Assembly (NCBI RefSeq): GCF_024585285.1
Contig: NZ_CP040755.1
Span: 310,001 to 374,000 of the forward strand
Direction of reading: 5' to 3'
DNA from: Colwellia sp. M166
GTDB lineage: Bacteria > Pseudomonadota > Gammaproteobacteria > Enterobacterales > Alteromonadaceae
Length of the DNA stretch: 64,000 nt
Shown: in pieces, positions 9,592 to 19,164 of the stretch
Numbering within the stretch: the stretch's first letter is position 1
How the letters are laid out: each line of letters begins with the position of its first letter
Notes under the pieces: model-generated
What the model was told of the DNA's origin: nothing
Database searches by the model: none
Seen by the model: only the letters and a program-made list of their open reading frames with translations
Translations under genes and position numbers: made by a program

Positions 9592-9687
9592 CTCCTTATA
9601 CTCTTAAGCGTTATTGGCGAATTTCTTTATCGCTTAAGTGATTAATAACAAAAGTTTAACACATCAAAATTTATTGAGAATACATCT

Positions 9688-10812
9688 ATGAGTACAACGA
9701 ATAGCACCAACACAGCAGCATTATTTAAGCAGTTTTCAGTTAAATCTCTCACCTTAAAAAATAAAACCGTGATGGCGCCAATGACACGAGCATTTTCTCC
9801 AAATAATGTCCCAACAACAGATGTAGCGGCTTACTATCGTCGTCGTGCTGAAGGCAATGTGGGTCTTATTATCACCGAAGGAACTTTTATTTCCCATAAA
9901 GCCGCTAACGGCTATGAAAATGTTCCGGCTATTTATGGTGATGATGCATTGGCAGGCTGGAAGCATGTTGTTGACGAAGTACATGCTGCAGGTGGCAAAA
10001 TTGCCCCGCAATTATGGCACGTAGGCTCAGTGAGAAAACTAGGTGTTGGTCCGGATAAAGATGTACCAGCATATAGTCCTTCTGGTTTATTTAAGCCCGG
10101 CGCTGAAAACGGTGTTGCCATGACGCAGACTGACATTGATGAAGTGGTTGCTTCGTTTGCCCAAGCAGCACTTGATGCTAAAAACATTGGCTTTGATGCC
10201 ATTGAAGTGCATGGCGCTCATGGTTATTTAGTCGATCAGTTCTTCTGGCAAGGTACAAACCAACGCGATGATAAATATGGTGGATCGTTAGAAAACCGCA
10301 CCCGTTTTGGTGTTGAAATCGTGCAAGCGATCCGTGCTGCGGTTGGTGAAGATTTTACAATTATTTTCAGATTCTCTCAGTGGAAGCAACAAGATTACAG
10401 CGCCAAGCTTTGTCAAACGCCTGAAGAATTAGAGCGTTTCTTAAGTTTGCTAAGCGATGCCGGTGTTGATGTATTTCATGCTAGTACACGTCGATTTTGG
10501 GTAAGTGAATTTGAAGGCTCAGCGTTGAACCTCGCGGGTTGGACGAAAAAATTGACCAATAAACCCGTTATTACTGTCGGTAATGTTGGCCTTGATGCTG
10601 ATTTTATTGGCGAAGGAAATAAAGATTTATCAGGAACATCGAACCCAACCGGTATCGACGAACTGCTTGAGCGTTTAGGCAATAACGAGTTCGACTTAGT
10701 TGCCATTGGCCGCGCTTTGTTAGTTGACCCTGATTGGGTTAATAAAATTGCGGTTAATGCTATTGAAGAAATTAACCCTTTTACTAAAAAATCATTAATG
10801 TCATTAAGTTAA
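9688..10812 (+). CDS. NADH:flavin oxidoreductase (old yellow enzyme family)
   Basis: 374-aa FMN TIM-barrel enzyme of the OYE family. Landmarks are KNKTVMAPMTRAF (~25-37), the substrate-loop QLWHVGS near 110, the GAHGYLVDQFFWQGTNQR signature near 178-195, and VAIGRALLVDPDW near the C-terminus. OYE enzymes reduce the C=C of alpha,beta-unsaturated carbonyl compounds. Inside a beta-oxidation cluster it may remove double bonds in unsaturated or cyclic acyl substrates. The length is typical (360-375 aa). It lies 27 bp before the acyl-CoA dehydrogenase gene, so they are probably co-transcribed. Confidence 0.88.
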   Translation: MSTTNSTNTAALFKQFSVKSLTLKNKTVMAPMTRAFSPNNVPTTDVAAYYRRRAEGNVGLIITEGTFISHKAANGYENVPAIYGDDALAGWKHVVDEVHAAGGKIAPQLWHVGSVRKLGVGPDKDVPAYSPSGLFKPGAENGVAMTQTDIDEVVASFAQAALDAKNIGFDAIEVHGAHGYLVDQFFWQGTNQRDDKYGGSLENRTRFGVEIVQAIRAAVGEDFTIIFRFSQWKQQDYSAKLCQTPEELERFLSLLSDAGVDVFHASTRRFWVSEFEGSALNLAGWTKKLTNKPVITVGNVGLDADFIGEGNKDLSGTSNPTGIDELLERLGNNEFDLVAIGRALLVDPDWVNKIAVNAIEEINPFTKKSLMSLS

Positions 10813-10839
10813 TCAGTCTGATCAAATAAGGAATACCCT

Positions 10840-12051
10840 ATGAATTTCGAATATAGCGATAAAGTTCAAGAACTTATTAAGCAAGTTTCTGATTTTATGG
10901 ATACACATGTGTTTCCTGTAGAACAAGAAATGCATGATCTGGTTGCTAAAGACCAATGGTCAACACCGCCGTTATTAGAAGTGTTAAAAGCGAAAGCAAA
11001 AGCTGCGGGTTTGTGGAATTTATTTCTCCCTGTTGCTTACGGAAAATACAGTGCTGGCTTGACCAATCTTGAATACGCGCCATTAGCCGAAATTATGGGT
11101 AAAGTTATGTGGGGACCGGAAGTGTTTAACTGCGCGGCGCCAGATACAGGTAATATGGAAGTCTTAGCTAAGTACGGTAATGACGCACAGAAAAAACAAT
11201 GGTTAGAGCCATTGCTTGAAGGAAAAATCCGCTCTGCTTTTGCCATGACAGAGCCAGAAGTTGCTTCAAGTGATGCAACGAATATTGAGTTGCGTATAGA
11301 GCGTGATGGCGATGAATATGTTATTAACGGTCGTAAGTTTTATATTAGTGGTGCCTGTCGTAAGCAATGTGAAGTGATGATTGTGATGGGCAAAACAGAC
11401 CCAGGAAACAGCAATCGTTATATTCAACAATCTCAAGTCTTAGTGCCAATGAATACACCTGGGGTTACTATGGTACGCCCAATGCAAGTGTTTGGTTATA
11501 ACGATGCACCAGAAGGTCATGCTGAAGTCACTTTTGAAAATGTCCGTGTACCAGTTGAAAATATAATTCTTGGTGAAGGTAAAGGCTTTGAAATTGCCCA
11601 AGGTCGATTAGGGCCTGGACGTATTCATCACTGTATGCGTTCAATTGGTGTTGCCCAACGTGCACTTGATTTAATGTGTAAACGGGTTAATGAACGTATT
11701 GTTTTTGGTCGTCCTATGATCAAACAGCAATCGGTTCGTGAAGACATTGCCATTTCAGCCTGTCAAATTGAACAAGCACGGTTAATGACCTTAAAAGCGG
11801 CCCAAAAAATGGATACCGAAGGTAATAAAGCAGCAAGAGATTTAATTGCGATGATAAAAATTGTTGCGCCCAACATGTCACTTGATGTTTTAGACCGTGC
11901 TATCCAGTGCCATGGTGCTGTTGGTGTAAGCCAAGATACCTTTTTGGCCCATGCTTACGCAGGGCAAAGAACCTTACGCCTTGCTGATGGTCCTGACCAA
12001 GTACATATGATGCAATTAGGTCGAGATCTGGTCAAACAAAAAGCCGAGTAA
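10840..12051 (+). CDS. Acyl-CoA dehydrogenase, ACAD10/ACAD11-like
   Basis: 403-aa FAD-dependent acyl-CoA dehydrogenase. [28 protein letters not shown] and the stretch [15 protein letters not shown] are features I associate with the ACAD10/ACAD11 and LvaC-like clade. In that clade the enzyme works with an APH-type kinase to turn 4-hydroxyacyl-CoA into enoyl-CoA by way of a phospho intermediate. The very next gene (12145) is such a kinase, which supports the assignment. A plain dehydrogenation role remains possible. Confidence 0.85.
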   Translation: MNFEYSDKVQELIKQVSDFMDTHVFPVEQEMHDLVAKDQWSTPPLLEVLKAKAKAAGLWNLFLPVAYGKYSAGLTNLEYAPLAEIMGKVMWGPEVFNCAAPDTGNMEVLAKYGNDAQKKQWLEPLLEGKIRSAFAMTEPEVASSDATNIELRIERDGDEYVINGRKFYISGACRKQCEVMIVMGKTDPGNSNRYIQQSQVLVPMNTPGVTMVRPMQVFGYNDAPEGHAEVTFENVRVPVENIILGEGKGFEIAQGRLGPGRIHHCMRSIGVAQRALDLMCKRVNERIVFGRPMIKQQSVREDIAISACQIEQARLMTLKAAQKMDTEGNKAARDLIAMIKIVAPNMSLDVLDRAIQCHGAVGVSQDTFLAHAYAGQRTLRLADGPDQVHMMQLGRDLVKQKAE

Positions 12052-12144
12052 GTTATGACCTTATGGTTATCACTTTATAGAGACTACATCGCGGCAAGTA
12101 GACTAGCTTGCCGTTAATTCCATTGTTATTAAGAGTAGCGAAAA

Positions 12145-13185
12145 ATGTCAAATGCCTCATCTATTGATATTAAAGCATTAACGGTTTATCTCGAACAACA
12201 CCTTGATGACTTTCAAGGGCCAATGAGTTTAGAAAAATTTAGTGGCGGACAATCCAACCCTACTTATAAAGTTTCAGCACAATCAGGCACCTATGTGTTA
12301 CGCCGACAACCGCCGGGAAAATTATTGAAATCAGCACATGCCGTTGACCGTGAATACCGGGTATTAAAGGCGCTGAAAAACACAGACGTGCCTGTTGCAC
12401 AGGTTTATCACTTGTGTGAAGACATCACCGTTATTGGTTCAATGTTCTATTTAATGGAGTTTTGTGACGGCAGTATTTATTGGCATGCTTCACTGAGCGA
12501 AATTGCTCATAACACGCAAAGAACTGAAATGTATGAAGCAATGAATAAGGCGCTTGTTGCCTTACATAATGTTGACATTGAAGCGGTGGGTTTAAGCAGT
12601 TACGGCAAGAAGGGTAATTATTTTGCCCGTCAACTAGAACGTTGGCTAGCTCAGTATAAAGCGTCTGAGCTACAGGTTATTCCAGCCATGGATAAATTAG
12701 GTCAGTGGTTAGAAGCCAATTTGCCTGAAGATGATGGTCGGGTGTGTTTAGTTCACGGCGACTACCGATTAGACAATATTATGTTTGCCAAAGATAAGCC
12801 GGAAATTATCGCCATTTTAGATTGGGAATTATCAACGTTGGGGCACCCGTTTGCTGATTTAGCTTACCAATGTATGGGGCTGCGTATGCCACAAGGCTTG
12901 GGTAGTATTGATGGCTTAAAAGGTATTGACCGTAACAGTTTAGGTATTCCAACCGAAGCTGAATATGTTGCGCAATATTGCCAACGTATGAACATTGACC
13001 ATATAGATCATTGGTCATTTTATCTGAGTTTTAGTTTTTTCCGTTTGGCCGCCATTGTGCAAGGTGTTGCAAAAAGAGCATCACAGGGTAATGCATCAAA
13101 TGCTAACGCTGATAAAGTTGGTGCTTTTGTTGAGCCGCTCGCGTTAATGGCGCTAGAAATTATTACTCAAGAGCATCAAGCTTAA
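12145..13185 (+). CDS. APH-family phosphotransferase (ACAD10/11- or LvaA-like kinase)
   Basis: 346-aa aminoglycoside-phosphotransferase-fold kinase. FSGGQSNPTYKV (~32-43) is the nucleotide loop, YVLRRQPPGKLLKSAH contains the ATP-binding Lys region, CLVHGDYRLDNIMF (~205-218) is the catalytic loop with its Asp, and ILDWELSTLGHP provides the metal-binding Asp. FSGGQSNPTY and the PPGKLL-AH stretch are typical of the ACAD10/11 kinase domain, not of antibiotic resistance enzymes. Likely job: phosphorylate a hydroxyacyl-CoA for the adjacent dehydrogenase (inference). The adjacent 93-bp gap shows no terminator. Confidence 0.85.
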   Translation: MSNASSIDIKALTVYLEQHLDDFQGPMSLEKFSGGQSNPTYKVSAQSGTYVLRRQPPGKLLKSAHAVDREYRVLKALKNTDVPVAQVYHLCEDITVIGSMFYLMEFCDGSIYWHASLSEIAHNTQRTEMYEAMNKALVALHNVDIEAVGLSSYGKKGNYFARQLERWLAQYKASELQVIPAMDKLGQWLEANLPEDDGRVCLVHGDYRLDNIMFAKDKPEIIAILDWELSTLGHPFADLAYQCMGLRMPQGLGSIDGLKGIDRNSLGIPTEAEYVAQYCQRMNIDHIDHWSFYLSFSFFRLAAIVQGVAKRASQGNASNANADKVGAFVEPLALMALEIITQEHQA

Positions 13186-13301
13186 TCAGTCAACACTAGG
13201 CCAGTACGGATTAGGCCAGTAAAAATTAAGCAAAGAAAATTAATCAACGCATAAAAAGTATTAAAACAATAATAGACACTTTTATTTAAAGGAAATACAT
13301 C

Positions 13302-14063
13302 ATGGATCCATTGTTAGATTTTACCGGTAAAGTCGCTGTGATCACCGGCGCAGCTCAAGGCTTTGGTCAGTTACTCGCTGAAGAATTGGCCAAACGTGGC
13401 GCTAAATTAGTGATCAGCGATATTAACGAAGTAGGTGTTCATAAAGTGGCTGATGGTATTGCCGCTACTGGCGCCGAAGTATTTGCAATGAAGTGTGATG
13501 TTTCTAAAAATGAACAATGCAAAGCCATGGTCGATAAAGCTCTTGAAGCCTTCGGCCGTGTTGATATTGGTGTTAACAATGCCGGTATTGCGCATGAATT
13601 TATGCCATTACATGATATTGATGAAAGCATTATGGACATGCAATTTGCCATTAATGTTAAAGGTGTACAATTTGGTATGCGTCATCAAATACAGCAAATG
13701 TTAACGCAAGGTGAGGGGGCTATTCTCAATGTCAGCTCTATGGCTGGACTAGGTGGCGCACCACGTGGTAGCGCTTACTCGATGGCTAAGCATGCGGTGA
13801 TTGGTTTAACCAAAACCGGAGCAGTTGAGTATGGTCGTAATAACATTCGCATTAATGCCATTTGTCCATTTTTTACCTTAACGCCGATGGTGACTAACTT
13901 CGCTGATGAAGAAAAGCAAAGCAAAATGGGGCGTAGTGCTCCAATGAACCGCTTAGCTGAGCCAAAAGAAATTGTTGCTATGATGCTGATGATGTTATCA
14001 CCTGCCAATACTTATATGACGGGTCAGTGTATTGCCATTGACGGTGGCGTGTCTGCTGCATAG
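13302..14063 (+). CDS. SDR-family oxidoreductase
   Basis: 253-aa classical SDR: TGAAQGFGQ at ~16-24, NNAGIAHEF near 92, catalytic Ser in NVSSMAG (~143) and Tyr-x3-Lys in AYSMAKHAV (~157), C-terminal AIDGGVSAA. A likely 3-hydroxyacyl-CoA or hydroxysteroid-like dehydrogenase step of the cluster; the substrate is not readable from sequence. AAAGGAAA lies 6 nt before the ATG. A strong terminator follows directly, so this is the last gene of the first unit. Confidence 0.85.
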   Translation: MDPLLDFTGKVAVITGAAQGFGQLLAEELAKRGAKLVISDINEVGVHKVADGIAATGAEVFAMKCDVSKNEQCKAMVDKALEAFGRVDIGVNNAGIAHEFMPLHDIDESIMDMQFAINVKGVQFGMRHQIQQMLTQGEGAILNVSSMAGLGGAPRGSAYSMAKHAVIGLTKTGAVEYGRNNIRINAICPFFTLTPMVTNFADEEKQSKMGRSAPMNRLAEPKEIVAMMLMMLSPANTYMTGQCIAIDGGVSAA

Positions 14064-14075
14064 TCTGTAACGTAC

Positions 14076-14111
14076 CTTGAAAAAGCAAGCTGTCAAGCTT
14101 GCTTTTTCAAG
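14076..14111. terminator. Perfect 16-bp stem-loop terminator
   Basis: CTTGAAAAAGCAAGCT (14076-14091) pairs perfectly with AGCTTGCTTTTTCAAG (14096-14111), leaving a 4-nt loop. The stem contains its own A and T runs, so it can act as an intrinsic terminator. It closes the 8.0-14.1 kb unit. Confidence 0.8.
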
Positions 14112-14198
14112 TGTAACCGCGCTGTAAACGACAAGATCAACATGCCCTAGCTAACCCAAGTTATAAATTTTAACTGTTAAATGAAAAAAGAGAATCGT

Positions 14199-16004
14199 AT
14201 GGCTGTAGCAATGATAAATGAGCGTGATTTGGAATTTATGCTTTATGAACTATTTGATAGCGAGCAATTGATAAAACGACCACGCTATCAAGACCATGAT
14301 CGCCAAACATTTAATGAAGTTATTAACACGGCAAAAGCGATTGCAGAAAAGCACTTTTTGCCTATTCGTCAGAAATTAGATACCCATCAACCGACTTTCG
14401 ATGGTAAAAAAGTGCATTTAATTCCTGAACTTAAACCAGCTATTGAAGCGGTGAATGCTTCAGGCATTAGTTCTGCAATGGCCGATTATGACTTAGGGGG
14501 AATGCAATTACCGCCAATCGTTGCGAGTGCTGCAGCGACTTATCTGACCATTGCCGGTGGTGTTGGAATGGGTTACAACATGTTAACTACCGCCAATGCT
14601 AATTTGTTGTTAGCACATGGCAGTAAAGACCTTATCGATACTTGGGTTAAACCTATGTTAGATGGTCGCTTTATGGGCACAATGGCGATGACTGAACCTG
14701 GCAGTGGCTCTGGTTTAGGTGATTTGTCGACTAAAGCCGTAAAAGGCAGCGATGGTAATTATCGCTTATCTGGCAGTAAAATTTTTATTTCGGGTGGCGA
14801 TCATGATCTGAGTGAAAATATTGTTCATTTAGTGCTTGCTCGTATCCAAGGTGCACCAAAAGGTGTAAAAGGTATCTCGTTATTTGTCGTACCTAAGTTT
14901 TTATTAAATGATGACGGTTCGATTGGCGAAGATAATGAAGTTGCCCTTGCCGGTTTATTTCACAAAATGGGCGGGCGAGCGCAAACCTCAACCGCATTAA
15001 GTTTTGGTGAAAAAAATGGTTCGGTTGGTTATTTAGTTGGTGAAGAAAATCACGGTCTAAAATACATGTTTCATATGATGAATGAAGCACGCATTATGGT
15101 GGGCACAAGCGGTGCAGTTTTGGCAACAGCCGGTTTCCAGTATTCACTTGATTACGCTAAAAACCGTCCTCAAGGCCGACTACCTTCTTGTAAAGATCCA
15201 CTATCACCTATGGTTAACATTATTGAACATGCCGATGTTCGTCGAATGTTATTGGCGCAAAAAGCTTATGCTGAAGGTGCAATGGCATTAGTGCTTTATG
15301 GTACACAGCTCAGTGACGATGAAAAAACCGCAGCAACGCCAGAGCAACGAGCATACGCTCATACGTTATTAGATTTTTTAACACCGATCATCAAAACTTG
15401 GCCTTCTGAGTATGGTCCAAAAGCTAACTCTTATGCTATTCAAGTGATGGGCGGGCATGGATATATTAATGAACATCCGGTTGAGATGTTTTATCGTGAT
15501 AACCGACTCAATGCTATTCATGAGGGAACTACCGGTATTCAATCATTAGATTTAATCACCCGTAAAGTACCCATGCATAACATGGAAGGGTACTTAGCGA
15601 CCTTAAATGAAATTAATAAAACCATCATATTGGCGCAACAACTTGATAGCTTAAATGAGTTTTCTGATGAATTACTCAGCGCGGTTAGTATGCTAAAGCA
15701 TACAACTAAAACAGTATTAACGGATATGTCGACGAAAAACATTGACCTTGCACTGGCCAATTCGGTTAATTATTTGTCGATGTTTGGCCACGTTATTATT
15801 GCTTGGTTATGGTTAAAACAAGGTATTGTTGCGACGCAGGCATTAGCTGAGCAGCCTCATCAAGACGATAAATATTTTTATCAGGGAAAGTTGCAAGCCT
15901 TGCAATACTTTTATCGTATCGAGTTACCACAGATCACGGTTTGGGAAAAAACGCTGAACAGTACCGACAGTACCAGTTTTGATATGCAGACCGAGTGGTT
16001 TTAA
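14199..16004 (+). CDS. Long acyl-CoA dehydrogenase (DmdC-like, ~600 aa)
   Basis: 601 aa from the ATG at 14199; AAGAGAA sits well before it, while an ATG 18 bases upstream has no ribosome site. It has a ~70-residue N-terminal helical extension, the FAD dehydrogenase core (MAMTEPGSGSGLGDL, then GSKIFISGGDHD), and the catalytic-region signature YRDNRLNAIHEGTTGIQSLDL near 440. An extra C-terminal helical domain follows. This is the architecture of the DmdC/long-chain acyl-CoA dehydrogenase group. It is a separate transcription unit, bracketed by two terminators. Confidence 0.88.
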   Translation: MAVAMINERDLEFMLYELFDSEQLIKRPRYQDHDRQTFNEVINTAKAIAEKHFLPIRQKLDTHQPTFDGKKVHLIPELKPAIEAVNASGISSAMADYDLGGMQLPPIVASAAATYLTIAGGVGMGYNMLTTANANLLLAHGSKDLIDTWVKPMLDGRFMGTMAMTEPGSGSGLGDLSTKAVKGSDGNYRLSGSKIFISGGDHDLSENIVHLVLARIQGAPKGVKGISLFVVPKFLLNDDGSIGEDNEVALAGLFHKMGGRAQTSTALSFGEKNGSVGYLVGEENHGLKYMFHMMNEARIMVGTSGAVLATAGFQYSLDYAKNRPQGRLPSCKDPLSPMVNIIEHADVRRMLLAQKAYAEGAMALVLYGTQLSDDEKTAATPEQRAYAHTLLDFLTPIIKTWPSEYGPKANSYAIQVMGGHGYINEHPVEMFYRDNRLNAIHEGTTGIQSLDLITRKVPMHNMEGYLATLNEINKTIILAQQLDSLNEFSDELLSAVSMLKHTTKTVLTDMSTKNIDLALANSVNYLSMFGHVIIAWLWLKQGIVATQALAEQPHQDDKYFYQGKLQALQYFYRIELPQITVWEKTLNSTDSTSFDMQTEWF

Positions 16005-16077
16005 TCTAACGGTACATAATTGTTATTGCTAATAAGCAATAAGCAATAAGCCATTTAACTCAATTGCCACTTTAAAG

Positions 16078-16109
16078 AGCATTGTCGCCTTACCGATAAT
16101 GCTTTTTTT
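16078..16109 (+). terminator. Rho-independent terminator
   Basis: AGCATTGTCG (16078-16087) and CGATAATGCT (16094-16103) form a 10-bp stem with one G-T wobble and a CCTTAC loop. A run of seven T follows. It ends the long acyl-CoA dehydrogenase unit. Confidence 0.85.
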
Positions 16110-16176
16110 GTTATATATCAATAGGCTCTACCAGTCACCGTCATAACATTCTCCTTTCAAACTATTCGTACAATAA

Positions 16177-16229
16177 ATACCGAGGTATGAAAACTATTCA
16201 TTTGTTTAATTTTACTGTCGGGATTAGCA
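16177..16229 (+). promoter_or_regulatory. Upstream element of the catabolic cluster, copy 2
   Basis: Second copy of the element at 7801-7853: AACTATTCATTTGTTTAATT (16192-16211) is identical in both, followed by TCGG-N2-TTAGCAT with one base difference in spacing. It lies ~60-110 bp upstream of the MaoC gene, just after a terminator, so it probably drives the 16.3-20.8 kb unit. Confidence 0.55.
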
Positions 16230-16288
16230 TGAGTTATCGCTTAAAATTCATTCATAGCTGGTAACGTTAACGTACCAAAGGAAAAAGA

Positions 16289-16750
16289 ATGCCGACAGTA
16301 ATCAATAGAGATGACATTGCTAAATTTATTGGCAATCAAGCAGCGCCAACTCAGTGGCATCAAATTACCCAAACGCAAATTAACCAATTCGCTGACTGTA
16401 CCCTTGATCATCAATTTATTCATGTTGATGAAGAAAAAGCGAAAGCTACGCCGTTTGGCGCTACGATTGCGCACGGTTTCTTGTCGTTATCAATGTTGTC
16501 GCATTTTGCTGAAGAGTTCAGTGTCATTATCGACGGATTCTACATGGGATTGAATGCCGGCTTTGATAAAGTGCGTTTTTTACAACCCGTTACGGTTAAT
16601 AGCCGAGTGCGTGCTCATGCAAAAACGCTTGCTATTGAAGAGAAAAAGCCCGGACAGTATCGCTTATCAACCGAAGTGACCATTGAAATTGAAGGCTGTG
16701 ATACCCCTGCACTTGTTGCAGAGTGGATTTCAGTGCAAATGGTTAAGTAG
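16289..16750 (+). CDS. MaoC-family enoyl-CoA hydratase
   Basis: 153-aa hot-dog-fold dehydratase. The hydratase-2 motif is visible as DHQFIHVDEEKAK followed by PFGATIAHGFLSLSML. The Asp and His of this region hydrate trans-2-enoyl-CoA, typically to the (R)-3-hydroxyacyl-CoA. It is the normal length for single-domain MaoC proteins. It is the first gene of the second cluster unit, 62 bp before an HSD17B4-like dehydrogenase that could oxidise its product. Confidence 0.85.
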   Translation: MPTVINRDDIAKFIGNQAAPTQWHQITQTQINQFADCTLDHQFIHVDEEKAKATPFGATIAHGFLSLSMLSHFAEEFSVIIDGFYMGLNAGFDKVRFLQPVTVNSRVRAHAKTLAIEEKKPGQYRLSTEVTIEIEGCDTPALVAEWISVQMVK

Positions 16751-16812
16751 CCTTATTGGTTGCTTGTGCGATTGTAAATATTGAGTTTTATAAAAATTTT
16801 TAAGGAAAAAGT

Positions 16813-17733
16813 ATGACCATTAATTTCCAAGGTAAAGTAGCTATTGTAACAGGAGCAGGTAACGGTTTAGGGCGTTCGCACGCTTTAGAGTTGGCGAGAA
16901 GAGGGGCTAAAGTTGTCGTAAATGATTTAGGCGGTGCTCGCGATGGTAGTGGCGCTTCATCAGAAGCCTCGCAAGAAGTCGTGCGTTTAATTGAAGAGCA
17001 TGGCGGCGAAGCAATCAGCCATGGCGCTAATGTAGCTAACTTTGATGAAGTGCAAGACATGGTTAATCAGACCATGGAAAAATGGGGCCGTGTCGATATT
17101 CTTATCAATAATGCCGGTATTTTACGTGATAAATCTTTTTCCAAAATGACTTTAGATGACTTTAAACTGGTCATGGATGTGCATGTTATGGGTACCGTCA
17201 ACTGTACTAAAGCCGTGTGGGAAATTATGCGAGAGCAAAACTATGGCCGTATTGTTATGACGACATCATCGAGTGGCATGTACGGTAATTTTGGTCAATC
17301 AAACTACGGCGCAGCAAAAATGGCGGTGTTAGGACTGATGAATACGTTAGTACTCGAAGGTGCAAAAAATAATATTCGTGTAAATGCCTTAGCGCCAACA
17401 GCGGGTACACGCATGACCGAGGATTTAATGCCGCCAGAAATTGTACAGGCCTTTGCACCTGAAGCGGTTACCGCAGGTATGTTAACGCTGTGTGATGACG
17501 ATGCCCCTAATCGTTTTATCTTATGTGCGGGTGCGGGTGGTTATTCAAGTGCCAATATTGTTGAAACACAAGGTTGCTTTATTCCACAGCATCAGCAAAG
17601 TCCTGAAACAGTTCGTGAGCAATGGTCTGAGCTTACCAATGAAAGTGCGCAAGCATCTTTAGCATCAGGGGCTAAACAAGGTGAAAAGTTTGTGTTAAAA
17701 GCGATGGCATTTATGAAGTCACAGCAACAGTAA
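16813..17733 (+). CDS. SDR-family 3-hydroxyacyl-CoA dehydrogenase (HSD17B4-like)
   Basis: 306-aa SDR resembling the dehydrogenase part of the peroxisomal multifunctional enzyme. TGAGNGLGRSHALELARRGA is at ~14-33, followed by VVNDLGGARDGSG, typical of that group. NNAGILRD is near 100, the catalytic Ser is in TTSSSGMYG and Tyr-x3-Lys in SNYGAAKMAV. It is longer than the ~250-aa SDRs because of a C-terminal extension. With the adjacent MaoC it would form a hydratase/dehydrogenase pair producing 3-ketoacyl-CoA for the next-door thiolase. AAGGAAAA precedes the ATG. Confidence 0.88.
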   Translation: MTINFQGKVAIVTGAGNGLGRSHALELARRGAKVVVNDLGGARDGSGASSEASQEVVRLIEEHGGEAISHGANVANFDEVQDMVNQTMEKWGRVDILINNAGILRDKSFSKMTLDDFKLVMDVHVMGTVNCTKAVWEIMREQNYGRIVMTTSSSGMYGNFGQSNYGAAKMAVLGLMNTLVLEGAKNNIRVNALAPTAGTRMTEDLMPPEIVQAFAPEAVTAGMLTLCDDDAPNRFILCAGAGGYSSANIVETQGCFIPQHQQSPETVREQWSELTNESAQASLASGAKQGEKFVLKAMAFMKSQQQ

Positions 17734-17846
17734 GCGGCTAGCTTTTGTAACATTATTTGCCAACACAGTTATAGGATGATGATTAAATATTTTATAACTT
17801 AGCTCATAAAAAATTAGAATTTTAAATATTACAAACAGGAATTATC

Positions 17847-19028
17847 ATGAGAGAAGCAGTCATAGTATCCGTAGCACGTACGCCAATAGGTAAAGCATAT
17901 CGAGGCGCATTTAATGATTTATCAGCCCCAACATTAGCGGCCGTTGCTGTAAAAGCTGCAGTAGAGCGTGCCGGTATCGATGTTAATGAAATTGATGATT
18001 GTATTTTCGGCGCGGCATTAACTCAAGGCAACCAAGGTATGAACTTTGGCCGTCAAGTGGCTATGGCTGCCGAGCTACCGGTATCTGTTGCGGGCATGAC
18101 CATCGACCGCCAATGTTCATCAGGTTTAATGTCAATAGCGACAGCAGCTAATCATATTGTTTGTGATGGCGCTAATGTTGTTATTGCGGGTGGTTGTGAC
18201 TCAATTAGCTTAGTGCAAAACGACAAAATGAATATGCATCGCGCGGTTGACCCAAGTGTTAAAGCTTATCGACCAGCTATTTATATGCCGATGTTAGATA
18301 CTGCTGAAATTGTCGCTAATCGCTATGAAATTTCACGGGCAGAGCAAGATGCATACGCGCTTAAATCACAGCAACGTACAGCGGCGGCACAAGCAGCAAA
18401 CAAATTTGACGATGAAATTGTACCGGTGACGGCAACAAAGTTAGTGATGGATAAAGCTACCGGCGATATCAGTAAAGAAGAAGTCACGTTAATTAAAGAT
18501 GAAGGCAACCGTCCATCGACTAATATTGAAGGCTTGTCAGGATTAAAAGCCGTAAAAGATAACGGCACGATTACTGGCGGCAATGCTTCTCAGTTGTCTG
18601 ATGGTGCAGCAGCCGTTGTGGTGATGGAACGAGCATTAGCCGAAGAACGTGGACTTAAACCATTAGGCGCGTATCGTGGCATGGTTGTGGCTGGTTGTGA
18701 ACCTGATGAAATGGGCATAGGTCCTATTTACGCGATTCCAAAATTACTCGAGCGTAATAACTTAACCATGGACGATATTGGTTTATGGGAAATTAACGAA
18801 GCCTTTGCCGTACAAGTTTTATATTGTGCCGAAAAATTAGGTATTCCAGAAGATCGTTTAAATGTAGATGGTGGCGCCATTTCAATTGGTCATCCTTACG
18901 GCATGAGCGGTACGCGTATGGTTATGCATGCACTTATCGAAGGTAAGCGTCGTGGTGTTAAATATGTGGTGATCAGCATGTGTATTGGCGGTGGTCAAGG
19001 TGCTGCAGGATTATTTGAAGTGCTTTAG
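17847..19028 (+). CDS. Acetyl-CoA C-acyltransferase (thiolase)
   Basis: 393-aa thiolase. The acyl-binding Cys is in DRQCSSGLMS (~88-97), the His in GGAISIGHPYGMSGTR (~350) and the second Cys in SMCIGGGQGAA near the end. It cleaves 3-ketoacyl-CoA to acetyl-CoA and a shortened acyl-CoA, the last step of the cycle formed by the adjacent dehydrogenases and hydratase. The length is typical. ACAGGAATTATC lies before the ATG. Confidence 0.92.
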   Translation: MREAVIVSVARTPIGKAYRGAFNDLSAPTLAAVAVKAAVERAGIDVNEIDDCIFGAALTQGNQGMNFGRQVAMAAELPVSVAGMTIDRQCSSGLMSIATAANHIVCDGANVVIAGGCDSISLVQNDKMNMHRAVDPSVKAYRPAIYMPMLDTAEIVANRYEISRAEQDAYALKSQQRTAAAQAANKFDDEIVPVTATKLVMDKATGDISKEEVTLIKDEGNRPSTNIEGLSGLKAVKDNGTITGGNASQLSDGAAAVVVMERALAEERGLKPLGAYRGMVVAGCEPDEMGIGPIYAIPKLLERNNLTMDDIGLWEINEAFAVQVLYCAEKLGIPEDRLNVDGGAISIGHPYGMSGTRMVMHALIEGKRRGVKYVVISMCIGGGQGAAGLFEVL

Positions 19029-19164
19029 TAATCAAGCAGTAACATGTACAGTAGAGTGTCATTGATTGATATGAACAAGGTTATAAATAGCCGTAAGAAC
19101 AACATTAACAATAATAACAATGGCACTAGATACACTAAATATTAGTGATTGGGGAGATAATACC

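Noticed and set aside
12145..13185. Aminoglycoside resistance gene
   Set aside because: The APH fold is present, but the motifs and neighbours are those of the acyl-CoA-linked ACAD10/11 kinases.
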